Made by a program: the position numbers and the translations under genes. A stretch of 64,000 bases of DNA from Paenibacillus silagei (lineage in GTDB: Bacteria; Bacillota; Bacilli; Paenibacillales; Paenibacillaceae). Positions 7,801 to 16,134 of the stretch are shown here, one piece after another (positions within the stretch are counted from its first letter, which is position 1; each line of letters opens with the position of its first letter). The DNA lies in the NCBI RefSeq assembly GCF_017874735.1, contig NZ_JAGGLV010000019.1:62001-126000 (forward strand). Direction: 5' to 3'. The notes beneath the pieces were generated by a model. That model made no database searches, was not told where the DNA came from, and saw nothing but the letters and a program-made list of their open reading frames with translations.

Positions 7801-9988
7801 ATACAGCCAGTTCCTCGGTGAGCTGGATGTTACCTTTGATAAGAATGGCGAGGTCAAGGCTTATCAAGGCAAATTGCTGGATGTCAATCTGTTCGGTGAA
7901 GATGCTGCTGCCAAAAAAATCCTTGCCCCGATCGATGCCGAGCTGGCAACGGTCCGGAATCAGGTTGTAGGCTACTCTGATGTAGATCTCTACACTCACC
8001 GCATCATCGACGGAAAGTCTGTCCGTGTGGTGCGTAAGGAAGAGACACCCATCGGGAATATGATCGCCGACAGTATTGCAGAGAAGGTTACGGAGCTTAT
8101 GCCAAGCTTCGTGTCTGCCTCTGACCTCGCCTCCATCAAGGGCGTAGTTGCTATTCAGAATGGCGGAGGTATCCGCGAAGCCATCAATGCAGGAGATATC
8201 ACCATGGGTGAAGTGCTGACGACGCTGCCGTTCGGCAACGGACTTGCAGCCCTGAAAGTTACCGGTGCAGAGATCATCTCCTCCCTGGAGAACGCGGTCA
8301 GCGGCCTGGCTTCCGACCAGGGTCGGTTCGCCCATGTCTCAGGGATGAAATATTCGTATGATTCCACCAAGAAACCGGAGATTATCGATTCATTAACCGG
8401 CAAGGTCACGCAAGCAGGGGAACGCATCATCTCCGTTGAGATCAAGCAGACGGACGGATCCTACAAGCCGATTGATCCGGCAGGCTATTATATTCTGTCC
8501 ACGAACTCCTTCATGGCTGGCGGCGGGGACTTCTACCGCGCACTGGCTTCAGCCAAGGCGGATGGACGTTATTATGAACTGGGTCTTCCCGACTTCGAAG
8601 TCCTGCTGGCCTATCTGAAGAAGCATAATCCGGTAACTTCAAGCGTTGAAGGACGGATCACCGATCTGAAGGGTGCCGTTCCAAACCCAAGTCCGACTGT
8701 AACGCCTACTCCGGCTCCAACCACGGCACCGGAAGGCGGAAGCCCAGGGGGCACCGGAGGAGTGACTCCTACGGCAACGCCATCAGTAACCTCTACTCCA
8801 AGCGCGGCAGCACCGCAGGTTACCACGCTTACAGCAGCAGAGCTTACAGCGAAGCTGGCCGCACTGCCAGCCGGTTCTAGTGAGCTGATCATCCCGCTTA
8901 CAGCGTCGGCAGGAGGCGCACAGGTTGTCCTGCCAGGCAGTGTGCTGGTTCAGCAGGCGGCTGCCCGCCCTGATACCGTGCTTACCTTCACCTCATCAGG
9001 CGGAGCCTCCTACTCCCTGCCGCTGAGCGTTGTGAACGGATCAGCACTGGCTGCAAGACTTGGCACCGGGGAGTTCACGGTCACTGTCTCGCTGCTTCAG
9101 GCCGGACCTGCTGCACTTGACGGTCTGAACAAGGCCATTGCCGCACAGGGCAATGCGGTCACACTAGCCGGCCCCGTCATTGAATTCAGTGTCACTGCCC
9201 AGGCAGGCACCACCAATGTACCGCTGAACAGCTTCGGCAGTACCTATGTGAAGCGGACAATCACGGCCACAGGTGCACTTGATGCCAAGGGTGCGACCGG
9301 TGTCGCCTTTGACCCGGCCACGGGCAAGCTTTCCTTCGTGCCTTCTATCTTCGCAAGCCCGGCAGACGGACATACAGAGGTAACGATCAAGCGCAACAGC
9401 AACAGCTATTACACTGTGGTGAAGTCGTCCAAGACCTTCGGCGATACTACCGGACACTGGGCACAATCGGCCATTGAGCTGCTGGCCTCCAAGCTGGTGA
9501 TTAACGGCACCAGCAATACCGCCTTCTCACCTGCGCAATCTATTACACGGGCAGAGTTCGCAGCCTTGATCACCCGCTCGCTGGGGCTTGCACCGGCAGC
9601 AACAGGAACATCCTTCAGTGATGTCCGTGCTGGCGCATGGTACACGGATGCTGTACAGACAGCCGCTGCCGCAGGTCTGATTACCGGTTATACCGATGGC
9701 AGCTTCAAGCCAGGCAGTCCGATTACCCGGCAGGAGATGGCAGCCGTCCTGTCCAAAGCTATGAAATACACCGGCAAGACCCTGACGGCCGATTCGGCTG
9801 TACTGGCTAAATTCCGCGATGCCTCAAGCATCCCGGCCTGGTCCAGAGCAGCGGTAGCAGAGATCGCCGCCGCAGGCATCATCCAGGGTACCCCTGATGG
9901 TGCGTTCGCTCCGGCGAAGCTGGCTACCCGTGCGGAAGCGGCTACGATGCTGGAGAAGACCTTGAAGTCGCTTCAATTCATTAACTAA
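4856..9988 (+). CDS. S-layer-anchored extracellular nuclease / 5'-nucleotidase fusion
   Basis: Predicted to degrade extracellular nucleic acid and release phosphate and nucleosides at the cell surface. Start: ATG 9 bases after GGGGAGG; the upstream in-frame ATG overlaps that site. TATAAT lies at 4813-4818. Order: signal peptide (1-37, ending TASA); a chitobiase-like beta domain (about 54-140); an OB-fold as in YhcR-type nucleases (145-245); endonuclease/exonuclease/phosphatase domain (about 413-731; SFNIENF, LTEVQD, GDLNDF, SDHDPL); metallophosphatase (from 737; HTNDTHSH, GNHEFD, GGHSHT); 5'-nucleotidase C-domain (about 1035-1270; GGGIREAINAGDITMGEV); Pro/Thr linker; beta domain; three SLH repeats (about 1525-1708). 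The mature protein should be wall-bound. Phosphate-starvation control is plausible, but I found no clear Pho box. Confidence 0.92.
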   Translation: MKLSSQCRKPLSLFLAVALLLTGIFPGLSTGSGTASAEPIIAADRVAATTATQAPPVTASPASGTKIATGSKITLNTSVTASVYYSVYANKSTTAEVADQLYTAPITVHSDITSLKITAYALLPDSEKGSTSTFEYSVAPALAGLKINQIQGAGHSSPYADKMVTDIKGIVTYIKDADSFYIQSAATDMDTDIKTSEAIQIYQKGKSSAVKPGDAVTVDGIVKEFGRTGQLSTTQITASQTTVVSSDNPLPAPTLLGTGGRLIPTAVIDDDGLDPAKFEPATDAIDFYESLEGMRLEIAKPTTVGPAVYYASSSTFEIPVVTVNGTGNTTEVTSPAGGLVLTGADFNPQRLILSVKTAPVLTTGQQFLGNVTGILTYDYGKFLISTETDGLPDVSPSKLKREVTSLSPGDTDKLNIASFNIENFSQHNDPAKIANVAKDIVVNLKTPDIIGLTEVQDNDGTGKGGTDASESYTALIAAIKAIDSGASDYRYTDIAPLNNQDGGVPDGNIRSGFLYNMNRVSLKPGTPGNATDAVSYTAGSGLSLNPGRIDPGNEAFKESRKPLAAEFLFGGKEIIVIANHFNSKSSDNYLFGSVQPPVFSTEVQRAKIAKVVGSFAEDVLQKNPEANLVVLGDLNDFQFSDTLNILKGSALTNLVNTLPLNERYSYNFQGNSQTLDHILVNNRLASASKLDIVHINADFADPGDYPKGTVSDADGIRISDHDPLLAQINFGTTDFNLRVLHTNDTHSHLENITKRTSAISSERTGNTVLLDAGDVFSGTLYFNQFKGQADIKFMNNIGYDAMTFGNHEFDMNKENPEILRNFVTAAKFPFASSNIDFTTKNSELADLYHEMTGILETDESKSTAKDGHIYPSVIKDVYGEKIGIFGLTTEDTVGLASPGDKIIFKDHVESAKRTVQALEAQGINKIIAVTHLGYTVDQELAKAVPGIDIIVGGHSHTKIDNPPTPVVIAGTDKKVLIVQTGEYSQFLGELDVTFDKNGEVKAYQGKLLDVNLFGEDAAAKKILAPIDAELATVRNQVVGYSDVDLYTHRIIDGKSVRVVRKEETPIGNMIADSIAEKVTELMPSFVSASDLASIKGVVAIQNGGGIREAINAGDITMGEVLTTLPFGNGLAALKVTGAEIISSLENAVSGLASDQGRFAHVSGMKYSYDSTKKPEIIDSLTGKVTQAGERIISVEIKQTDGSYKPIDPAGYYILSTNSFMAGGGDFYRALASAKADGRYYELGLPDFEVLLAYLKKHNPVTSSVEGRITDLKGAVPNPSPTVTPTPAPTTAPEGGSPGGTGGVTPTATPSVTSTPSAAAPQVTTLTAAELTAKLAALPAGSSELIIPLTASAGGAQVVLPGSVLVQQAAARPDTVLTFTSSGGASYSLPLSVVNGSALAARLGTGEFTVTVSLLQAGPAALDGLNKAIAAQGNAVTLAGPVIEFSVTAQAGTTNVPLNSFGSTYVKRTITATGALDAKGATGVAFDPATGKLSFVPSIFASPADGHTEVTIKRNSNSYYTVVKSSKTFGDTTGHWAQSAIELLASKLVINGTSNTAFSPAQSITRAEFAALITRSLGLAPAATGTSFSDVRAGAWYTDAVQTAAAAGLITGYTDGSFKPGSPITRQEMAAVLSKAMKYTGKTLTADSAVLAKFRDASSIPAWSRAAVAEIAAAGIIQGTPDGAFAPAKLATRAEAATMLEKTLKSLQFIN

Positions 9989-10023
9989 CGCACGCTACAG
10001 CGTTATACGAGGTTTAAATCAGT

Positions 10024-10072
10024 AAAGGCGGTTCCCAAGGCGCATGATGCGCTGCGGGAACCGCCTTTTTTT
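10024..10072 (+). terminator. intrinsic terminator of the surface nuclease gene
   Basis: 13-bp stem AAAGGCGGTTCCC pairing with GGGAACCGCCTTT, followed by a run of seven T. Confidence 0.95.
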
Positions 10073-10084
10073 GAATAATAAGAT

Positions 10085-10145
10085 TTGTCAAACGAGAAAA
10101 GTTCGTTTATGATAAAACAAATATTAGTTCTATGTTTATAGAACT
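10085..10145 (+). promoter_or_regulatory. promoter with overlapping operator for the arsR-type/MFS pair
   Basis: TTGTCA (10085-10090), 17-bp spacer, TATGAT (10108-10113). From about +6 follows a perfect 8-bp inverted repeat, AGTTCTAT, GTTT, ATAGAACT (10126-10145), which runs into TTTTTT. The position suits autorepression by the adjacent regulator; the T run also allows an early terminator. Confidence 0.6.
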
Positions 10146-10230
10146 TTTTTGATTCCAAGCTCAGTTATCCTTCACTATCTATTATCTCTGTTATATCTAA
10201 CTCCACTACACCAGAAAGCAGGAATTCCTT

Positions 10231-11136
10231 ATGGATTATAAAGTAACCCTTGATTTCGCACCCGTCTATGAGTGCATCGCCAGCTTAAATGCTTTTATCG
10301 GCAAGCAGAACCACAATGCAATGGACGCAGGAGCTTCCTGGGTGCGTGAGGTACAAACCCGATTTGCCCCTGTGATGCTACAGAGAATGAAAGAAGTCAT
10401 GAAGCTTACCGACAATTTCAGTCTGTCCCCTTACATCTGGAGCTGTCCGGAAGAGCGGACGGTAGCGGGTTTTCTGGACTGGTTCGAGGCTCTGTCTCCC
10501 GGTGAGCTGTATGAAATCGCCGGCCGCTTCGGACAGACCGTCCCCTCTAACCTGACCGAACTGCGCAGCTCTGCCGCTGAAGTCATCAGAGCATGGGACG
10601 CGGGGTATTTCAGCAGCATTAATCCGGCCATTCTGGAAGGGCTTCAGCAGGAGGCTGCTGCAAGAGCCGCGCTACTGAACGGCGCGAACGATATGGAGAT
10701 TTACGAGGCGGCCACAGCAGGCATGCGGCTATACCCTTCGGAGACCCTGAAGCAGGTAATCATCACTCCGCAATACCATGCCCGCCCTTTGGTAACCACC
10801 TCGTTCTTCGATGAATTTGTGTTCACCAGCTACTCCTGCGATGTTCTTCCTCCGGAAGAAGGGCGGCCCGCACCTGCTCTGCTGCGGCTTACCCGGGCGC
10901 TGTCGGATGAGACCCGGCTGTACATTCTCCGCCTGCTTACCGGCAAGCAGATGAATTTCACCGAGATTGTGAAGGAGGTCGGCCTGTCCAAAAGCACGAT
11001 CCATTACCATCTGATCGCGCTGCGGGCTGCCGGTCTGGTCATTGTTCATACTGCGGGTAAAAACACATCCTACAGCCTGCGCCTTGAGGCACTGAACGGC
11101 TTGCCAGGACAAATCGGAGAATATCTGGAGGGTTGA
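10231..11136 (+). CDS. ArsR-family winged-helix regulator with N-terminal sensing domain
   Basis: A 301-residue protein. About 210 N-terminal residues of unassigned, mostly helical sequence (MDYKVTLDFAPVYECIASLNAF...) precede a C-terminal ArsR-type winged helix (about 213-290: LLRLTRALSDETRLYILRLL...EIVKEVGLSKSTIHYHLIALRAAGLV). Much longer than classical metal-sensing ArsR (about 100-120 aa), and no Cys/His metal site is evident. It is cotranscribed with the MFS exporter that starts 5 bases after its stop, so it most likely represses its own operon and responds to an exporter substrate. The promoter-overlapping palindrome upstream is the likely binding site (inference). Confidence 0.85.
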   Translation: MDYKVTLDFAPVYECIASLNAFIGKQNHNAMDAGASWVREVQTRFAPVMLQRMKEVMKLTDNFSLSPYIWSCPEERTVAGFLDWFEALSPGELYEIAGRFGQTVPSNLTELRSSAAEVIRAWDAGYFSSINPAILEGLQQEAAARAALLNGANDMEIYEAATAGMRLYPSETLKQVIITPQYHARPLVTTSFFDEFVFTSYSCDVLPPEEGRPAPALLRLTRALSDETRLYILRLLTGKQMNFTEIVKEVGLSKSTIHYHLIALRAAGLVIVHTAGKNTSYSLRLEALNGLPGQIGEYLEG

Positions 11137-11141
11137 GCTTT

Positions 11142-12413
11142 ATGCAGAAACGCAGCTATTACGGATTGTTATCTACGGTTTCACTCAGCGCCTTCGGCGA
11201 TGCCTTTGGGCTGCTGGCCATGGAGTGGCTGGTCTATGACCTGACTGGCTCCAAGGTAGCGATGGGGGCGCTTGCGCTCAGCTCCATGATTCCCGAGCAA
11301 GTGCTGCGCCTGCTCGGCTCGCCGCTATCCGACCGGCTGCCCCGCGTGCGGTTCATGGCCTGCCTTGCCGTGCTGCGGCTGCTGGCGCTCCTGCTTCCGC
11401 TCGGCATGGGCCTCGCCGGCCATCTCCAGCTCTCGCAGCTGTTCGCGGCCGCCAGCCTGAGCGGCGCCTGCTCCGCGCTGTTCCTGCCGACGGCCATGGC
11501 CGTCATCCCGGAAATCGCCGGAACCGGCAAGCTGATGCGTGCCTTCGCCATCATTGACGGCTGCAAGGGCGCTGCCGTGCTGCTCGGTCCAGCGCTTGCC
11601 GGTATCCTGACCGCGGCCAGCGGCGCCTTGCCAGCGCTCGGGGTCAACGCCGTCTGCTATATGGCTGCGATTGCCATGCTGCTGTGGCTGCCCCGGATGG
11701 GCAAGCCCGCCGGGCCGCCTGCTGCTGCCGTTTCCGTATCCGGCTATCTGCGGGAGGTAGCCGAAGGCTTCTCGTTCTATCGGCGGTTCCCGGCCATGCT
11801 GACGATCATGATGATGGCTGCCGTCAGCAATCTTAGCTCCACAGCCATATGGACGATGATGGTCCCTTATGTCCGCGAGGTGCTGCACCGCAATGCGGCG
11901 GCTGTAGGTACGCTGTCTACAGCTTCTGCGCTTGGGTACCTCGCCGGACTCGGGGTCATCTCCATCATGGGCGAGATTAAGCAGCGGCGCGCTGTCATGC
12001 TGGGCAGCCTGGGCTTGTCAGGTATCGTCACCATGCTGTGGGGCTTCATTCCCAGCTATGCCTTCGCCTTGTTCGCCGTATCCGCCGCCGGGCTGATGGG
12101 GCCGTTCTTCAGTTCCCTAAGCTCCTCCCTGCACGGGCGGCTCGTACCCGGTCAGCTTCAGGGCCGGGTGAATTCGGTCCGCTTCCTGATTGGCGGGAGC
12201 CTGTCGCCGATTGGCGCCTTGGCAGCCGGTACGGTCGCTGAGCTGTACGGGGTTCCTGTGCTTTTGATTGCCGCAGGCCTTCTTCCGGTGCTGTACGCCG
12301 GAGTGGCCCTGCGCCTGCCCGGCCTGAAAGCGCTGGACGGCGACCTGTCTGTGCTGGAGCAGCGGGACCGCCAGCGCCAGGAGGCTGCGCTGACAGGCAA
12401 TGCATCTATGTAG
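11142..12413 (+). CDS. MFS transporter, probable multidrug-type exporter
   Basis: About 423 residues with roughly 12 hydrophobic segments, beginning MQKRSYYGLLSTVSLSAFGDAFGLLAMEWLVYDLTGS, the usual first helix of MFS exporters of the MdtH/macrolide-efflux type. The ATG was chosen because GGAGGG lies 9 bases upstream; a TTG overlapping the regulator stop would also be in frame. GC content rises to above 60% in the middle of the gene. Function inferred from family and from coupling to the ArsR-type regulator; the substrate is unknown. Confidence 0.85.
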   Translation: MQKRSYYGLLSTVSLSAFGDAFGLLAMEWLVYDLTGSKVAMGALALSSMIPEQVLRLLGSPLSDRLPRVRFMACLAVLRLLALLLPLGMGLAGHLQLSQLFAAASLSGACSALFLPTAMAVIPEIAGTGKLMRAFAIIDGCKGAAVLLGPALAGILTAASGALPALGVNAVCYMAAIAMLLWLPRMGKPAGPPAAAVSVSGYLREVAEGFSFYRRFPAMLTIMMMAAVSNLSSTAIWTMMVPYVREVLHRNAAAVGTLSTASALGYLAGLGVISIMGEIKQRRAVMLGSLGLSGIVTMLWGFIPSYAFALFAVSAAGLMGPFFSSLSSSLHGRLVPGQLQGRVNSVRFLIGGSLSPIGALAAGTVAELYGVPVLLIAAGLLPVLYAGVALRLPGLKALDGDLSVLEQRDRQRQEAALTGNASM

Positions 12414-12435
12414 ATGGACCTTAAGGAGCTGACAG

Positions 12436-12712
12436 TGTTGCATTTCGTGCAAAATCTCTGCGTAGATCGCCCCTATCAAGCTCCAGTGTTGCACTTTATG
12501 CATGATTTTTCTTAATTTGTTACTGGTTATGGCACATTGTTGCAGCTTTTGCAGGATTTCGGGCGATTCGGGGCTAACGGGAGCTGGATTGTTGCATTTC
12601 GTGCAGGATCTCCGCACAGGCCGTTCTTATCGAGCCCCATTGTTGCATTTCATGCAGGATTCCTACACACTGCCCCCTAGCGAGCCCCAGTGTTGCACAA
12701 TGTGCAAAATTC
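12436..12712 (+). repeat. hairpin array 2 (6 units, about 51-bp period)
   Basis: Units begin at 12438, 12489, 12540, 12592, 12643 and 12693. Each has TTGCA, a short loop such as TTTCG, then TGCA(A); the last copy is TTGCACA, A, TGTGCAA. Spacers share a GAGCCCCAGTG-like end. The sequence differs from the other arrays but period, hairpin design, intergenic site and orientation are the same. Confidence 0.82.
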
Positions 12713-12740
12713 CCGCGCACGCCTTACGCCGCCCCACGCC

Positions 12741-12773
12741 AAACAGGCGATGCCACATGCGCATCGCCTGTTT
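12741..12773. terminator. hairpin between convergent MFS and phosphatase genes
   Basis: 12-bp perfect stem, AAACAGGCGATG pairing with CATCGCCTGTTT, short T run. The gene order suggests a shared terminator. Confidence 0.65.
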
Positions 12774-12815
12774 ATCGTAACTCTACCTGCTGTGCTGCTA
12801 TCCAGTAACTGCTAC

Positions 12816-13451
12816 TCAGGACTCCAGCCCGCCCTCACTGGTCACATAATGACTGGTGTCCCCGTGCAGCACAATCTCCGGCACGCCGTCAGTAATATCA
12901 ATTCTGCATAGGCAGGTAGGGTGAATGTAGGGCAGATCCCATAGCTTGTCCATGGCCCGGTCTTCAAAATAAGCCATCAACACCTTCACTACTACCGTAT
13001 GGGTGGCAATAAGGATCGTGCCGCCTTCGTGCAGGTCTATGAGCTCACGCAGCTTGCCGAGCGCACGCTCCTGCACTGCTGCGAAGGTCTCGCCGCCCTG
13101 GATGCTGAACAGCGCCGGGTCCCCCCAGAATAGCTGGTGCTGCTCCGGGTACTGCTCCTCCAGCTCACCGGCCTCCCGGCCTTCCCAGACGCCAAGGTTA
13201 ATCTCTTTGAACTCATCATAAGCGGTAAGCGGGATCTCCCGCCCGCCCCGGATAATCTCTGCCGTCCGCAGCGCCCGGGGGCTGGAGCTGGCATAGACCG
13301 CGTCCAGATGGACATCCTTCATAGCCTTGCCCAGCCACTCCGCCTGCTGGACGCCCAGCGGCGTAAGCGGCGAATCCTGATGACCCTGCATCCGCTTCTG
13401 CACATTCCATTCCGTCTGCCCGTGTCTTGTAATATACACCGTTGTAGTCAT
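12816..13451 (-). CDS. histidine phosphatase family protein (phosphoglycerate mutase-like)
   Basis: Phosphatase of the RHG superfamily. MTTTVYITRHGQTEWNVQKRMQGHQDSPLTPLG carries the catalytic RHG motif and the second Arg of the pocket; ATHTVVVK holds the second catalytic His and GVWEGREAGEL the proton-donor region. 211 residues is typical of GpmB/CobC-type broad-specificity phosphatases. The ATG with AGGGGA upstream is preferred over an upstream in-frame TTG. Nothing nearby fixes the substrate; there are no cobalamin genes here. Confidence 0.9.
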   Translation of the reverse strand: MTTTVYITRHGQTEWNVQKRMQGHQDSPLTPLGVQQAEWLGKAMKDVHLDAVYASSSPRALRTAEIIRGGREIPLTAYDEFKEINLGVWEGREAGELEEQYPEQHQLFWGDPALFSIQGGETFAAVQERALGKLRELIDLHEGGTILIATHTVVVKVLMAYFEDRAMDKLWDLPYIHPTCLCRIDITDGVPEIVLHGDTSHYVTSEGGLES

Positions 13452-13544
13452 GAATTCCGATTCCCCTTTACCCAATTATGTATCGATGATTGGACCATTT
13501 CGGCCGCTATGACACCAGCATGTGCCAATCGTCTCATTCAGGGT

Positions 13545-14348
13545 CTACCTGCGGCGGCGCTCCAGCCACTTCACCCCATAATCGACAATCTCCCGCTGCG
13601 GGACCAGCTGCGCCGCAGATGCTGCAATGAAGCCCTTGGCAATCCGCCCGGTCTCCTTGTCAAAGTCCGCGCCAAGCTGAGCGAAATCATCCGAATTCCA
13701 GTTGTAATCACTGAACTCCACCCATTGCCGGACGCCATCCACCAGCATCGGAGCACCTGCGATAACCTCCTGCTTCCCTGCATAATCGGCCCGGTGCTCC
13801 GCGAGATGCAGCGAGGTATTGTTCCCATGGTCCACGCCAAGCAGCAGCACGCTTCCCCCCAGCTCATAGATCCGGGCCAGCGGCGACCGCTCTCCGAAGG
13901 CATATTCCAGGCCATGGCTGTCAATAATGACATCCCGGTGCTTCCCCCAGGCGGCAAAAGAATCAATCGGATGGCTGCTGCGCCGCACACCCCGCTGCTT
14001 GCGGAAGCAGTCCGGGATAATCCCCATACCGCGAATAGGCGTCAGGTCCGGGTCGTACGCCGGCATATGCTCCCGGATCTCCGGCCACCAGGCCTCCGGC
14101 ACCGGCGGTCTGCTCCAGCCTGACGGATCGGTCAGATCCGAGGATTGCGTCGGCATCACCAGCGTTCCTTCCTCGCCCAGCACCTGCTCCAGCGCGAGGA
14201 TCACGGCAACAGGTCCGCCTGCCACCCACTGCCCGAGTGACTTCAAGGAGGAGTGCAGCAGCAGCGTCATCCCCTCCTGCACACCCAGCTGCCGGAAATC
14301 GGCGGCAAGTCTGTCTGCCGTAATCAGTGTTCCTTGGATCTCTTCCAT
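13545..14348 (-). CDS. AAC(3)-family N-acetyltransferase (YokD-like)
   Basis: Family of acetyl-CoA-dependent aminoglycoside 3-N-acetyltransferases. The start MEEIQGTLITADRLAADFRQLGV lies 6 bases after GGAGGT. Family features: LLLHSSLKSLG, a PTQSSDLTDPS segment, GMGIIPDCFRKQRGVRRSSHPIDSFAAWG and VLLLGVDHGNNTSLHLAEHRA, the region around the catalytic His. 267 aa matches the family. Chromosomal members in Bacillaceae often give little resistance, so the physiological substrate is open. Confidence 0.9.
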   Translation of the reverse strand: MEEIQGTLITADRLAADFRQLGVQEGMTLLLHSSLKSLGQWVAGGPVAVILALEQVLGEEGTLVMPTQSSDLTDPSGWSRPPVPEAWWPEIREHMPAYDPDLTPIRGMGIIPDCFRKQRGVRRSSHPIDSFAAWGKHRDVIIDSHGLEYAFGERSPLARIYELGGSVLLLGVDHGNNTSLHLAEHRADYAGKQEVIAGAPMLVDGVRQWVEFSDYNWNSDDFAQLGADFDKETGRIAKGFIAASAAQLVPQREIVDYGVKWLERRRR

Positions 14349-14391
14349 ACCAATACCTCCAGACCTTCCATCTATCCTATCATAGATCACA

Positions 14392-14487
14392 AGTGGAAAC
14401 GATACCGTCCTTTTAAGGACGGTATCGTTTCAGCGAGAAATAGAAGGATAATTCCTCATGTGAAACATATGAATTCTTATATTTGAA
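14392..14487 (+). repeat. dispersed two-hairpin element, copy 1
   Basis: First hairpin: GAAACGATACCGTCCTT pairing with AAGGACGGTATCGTTTC (17 bp). A linker identical in all copies follows (14428-14448, core CAGCGAGAAATAGAAGG), then a second, weaker hairpin with GTGAA in its loop and the tail TTCTTATATTT. Two more copies are at 33.1 and 33.7 kb. It lies between the YesN-like regulator 3' end and the AAC(3) gene. Confidence 0.85.
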
Positions 14488-14550
14488 CCTCAAGTCTTGC
14501 CACCCGGCCCTTAACTCCCGCTCATTATCGTTCCAGCATCTGCCCTAGCC

Positions 14551-16134
14551 CTAAGACTCCTTATCCTCAGCCTGGCCGGGATAACGCCCCATCAGCAGCT
14601 TCGCCCGGTACTCTCCGGGGGAGATGCCCTCCAGCTCCTTGAATACCCGTGCGAACTGCTTGCTGTTCTCGAAGCCGACGGACTCGGAGACGGAGGCCAG
14701 CTTGACCCGGTTATCGGCCAGCAGCTCCTTGGCGTGGCGGATGCGGACTTTTTTGAGATACAGCACGAAGCTCTCCCCGGTATAGGCCTTGAATGCCTCA
14801 CTGAAATAAGAATAGTTCAGGGACACGTAATTACTGACCATCGCCATGTTCAGCGGACGCGCATAATTCGCTTCGATATACGCCAGCGCTTCCTCCATAT
14901 CGGCATGCTCGGTATGGGCGGATTTGATGCCTATAATATAATCGTTAACGCTCAGGAGCAGATGCTCCAGCGCACGGTAATAGTCGTGGAAATGGCGGAA
15001 ATTATGCAGGTTGCCCACTTGGCGGTAGAGCTTCAGCACCTCCACCGAAGCTTCGCCATGTGTACGGAACACCTCATCCAGTACGCGTTCATTCATACTC
15101 CGCCCGACATGCTCCAGGTAGCTCAGATCCAGCCTCAGCAGATGCTCCGTCTGAAAAATAACCCCAAGCAACGCCTTAATCTCCTTCTCCCGCCCGGTTC
15201 CGAGCATATTGAGCAGCTTCCGCAGCTCCTCCTCCGGGAGCGGGAAGCTCAGCCGTCCGGCCTGAATATCCGCATAGTCCACGAAGCTGGCCTGCGGCGA
15301 CAGGAAGGTGTACTGCAGCGCCCGGCAAGCCTCCAGATAACAGGCGCGGAACTGCCCGGCACTGCGGCTCTCGCTGCTGATTCCGAGCAGCAGCCGCGTA
15401 AGCTCCTTGGATTCGGCCTTCCTTGCCAGCTCCAGGAAGCTCTCCCCCTCTCCGACAAGCACCAGCTTCCCATCCCCGTCCGTCAGGATCTCCTTGAATT
15501 TGTGCTCCAGCGGTCCGCTGAGCTGCTCCAGCAGCCCCTGCACCTCTCCAGGCTTCATCCGTGTACCGTCACTGTGATAATAGTTCAGCACCCCTACTGT
15601 AAAAGGCAGCGCAAGCCCCGCAAGCTCCTCCTGCTGCGCAGATGATACCTCGCTCTCCTGCTGCATCAGGAGGCTGCGCAGACGGGCCGCCCGCAGCTCG
15701 CGGCGGTAGCCCTCTGCTTCCTGCAGCTGCTTGTGGCTGCTGGATTCCCGCTCTTCCCCTTCCTTGGCTATCCGCTCCAGAATCTCGAACAGCTCCTCAC
15801 GGCGGATCGGCTTCAGCAGATAATCCTTGACGCGGTAGCGGATCGCGCTTTTGGCATATTCGAAATCATCATGGCCGCTGAGTATAATGACAGCCGGAGC
15901 CCCATCCGCCGCTGCTTCCGCAGACAGCCGCGCCAGCAGTGTAATTCCGTCCATGATCGGCATCCGGATATCGGTGATAATCACATCCTGCCGCTCCTGC
16001 TTGTACAGCTCCAGTGCTTCCGCGCCGTTGCCCGCCATCGATATGCTGTAGACAGCCGGATATTCCCGTTCAATCATCGCCTTCAGGCCTAAACGGATCA
16101 TTTTTTCATCATCCACAATCAGCAGATTAGTCAT
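14551..16134 (-). CDS. YesN-type response regulator with AraC DNA-binding domain
   Basis: Receiver domain at 1-120 (LLIVDDEK; phosphoacceptor Asp55 in VIITDIRMPIMDG; KPIRREEL with the conserved Lys), a middle region of about 270 residues, and a C-terminal AraC helix-turn-helix pair (about 425-515: MAMVSNYVSLNYSYFSEAFK...SVSESVGFENSKQFARVFKELEG). Such regulators activate adjacent polysaccharide-uptake genes. The start overlaps the sensor kinase stop by 8 bases, so the two are coupled. The likely target is the LplB-LplC-binding-protein operon just upstream on the same strand. Confidence 0.93.
   Translation of the reverse strand: MTNLLIVDDEKMIRLGLKAMIEREYPAVYSISMAGNGAEALELYKQERQDVIITDIRMPIMDGITLLARLSAEAAADGAPAVIILSGHDDFEYAKSAIRYRVKDYLLKPIRREELFEILERIAKEGEERESSSHKQLQEAEGYRRELRAARLRSLLMQQESEVSSAQQEELAGLALPFTVGVLNYYHSDGTRMKPGEVQGLLEQLSGPLEHKFKEILTDGDGKLVLVGEGESFLELARKAESKELTRLLLGISSESRSAGQFRACYLEACRALQYTFLSPQASFVDYADIQAGRLSFPLPEEELRKLLNMLGTGREKEIKALLGVIFQTEHLLRLDLSYLEHVGRSMNERVLDEVFRTHGEASVEVLKLYRQVGNLHNFRHFHDYYRALEHLLLSVNDYIIGIKSAHTEHADMEEALAYIEANYARPLNMAMVSNYVSLNYSYFSEAFKAYTGESFVLYLKKVRIRHAKELLADNRVKLASVSESVGFENSKQFARVFKELEGISPGEYRAKLLMGRYPGQAEDKES

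Noticed and set aside
7124..8335. 403-codon minus-strand frame inside the surface nuclease gene, and similar long frames antisense to serS and ldh
   Set aside because: Antisense shadows of high-GC genes with no start signals; the sense frames carry clear domain motifs.
12502..12780. 92-codon Cys-rich plus-strand frame with repeated HFVQD/HFMQD
   Set aside because: It lies wholly in hairpin array 2 and the following terminator hairpin; the Cys and repeats come from the TTGCA units.
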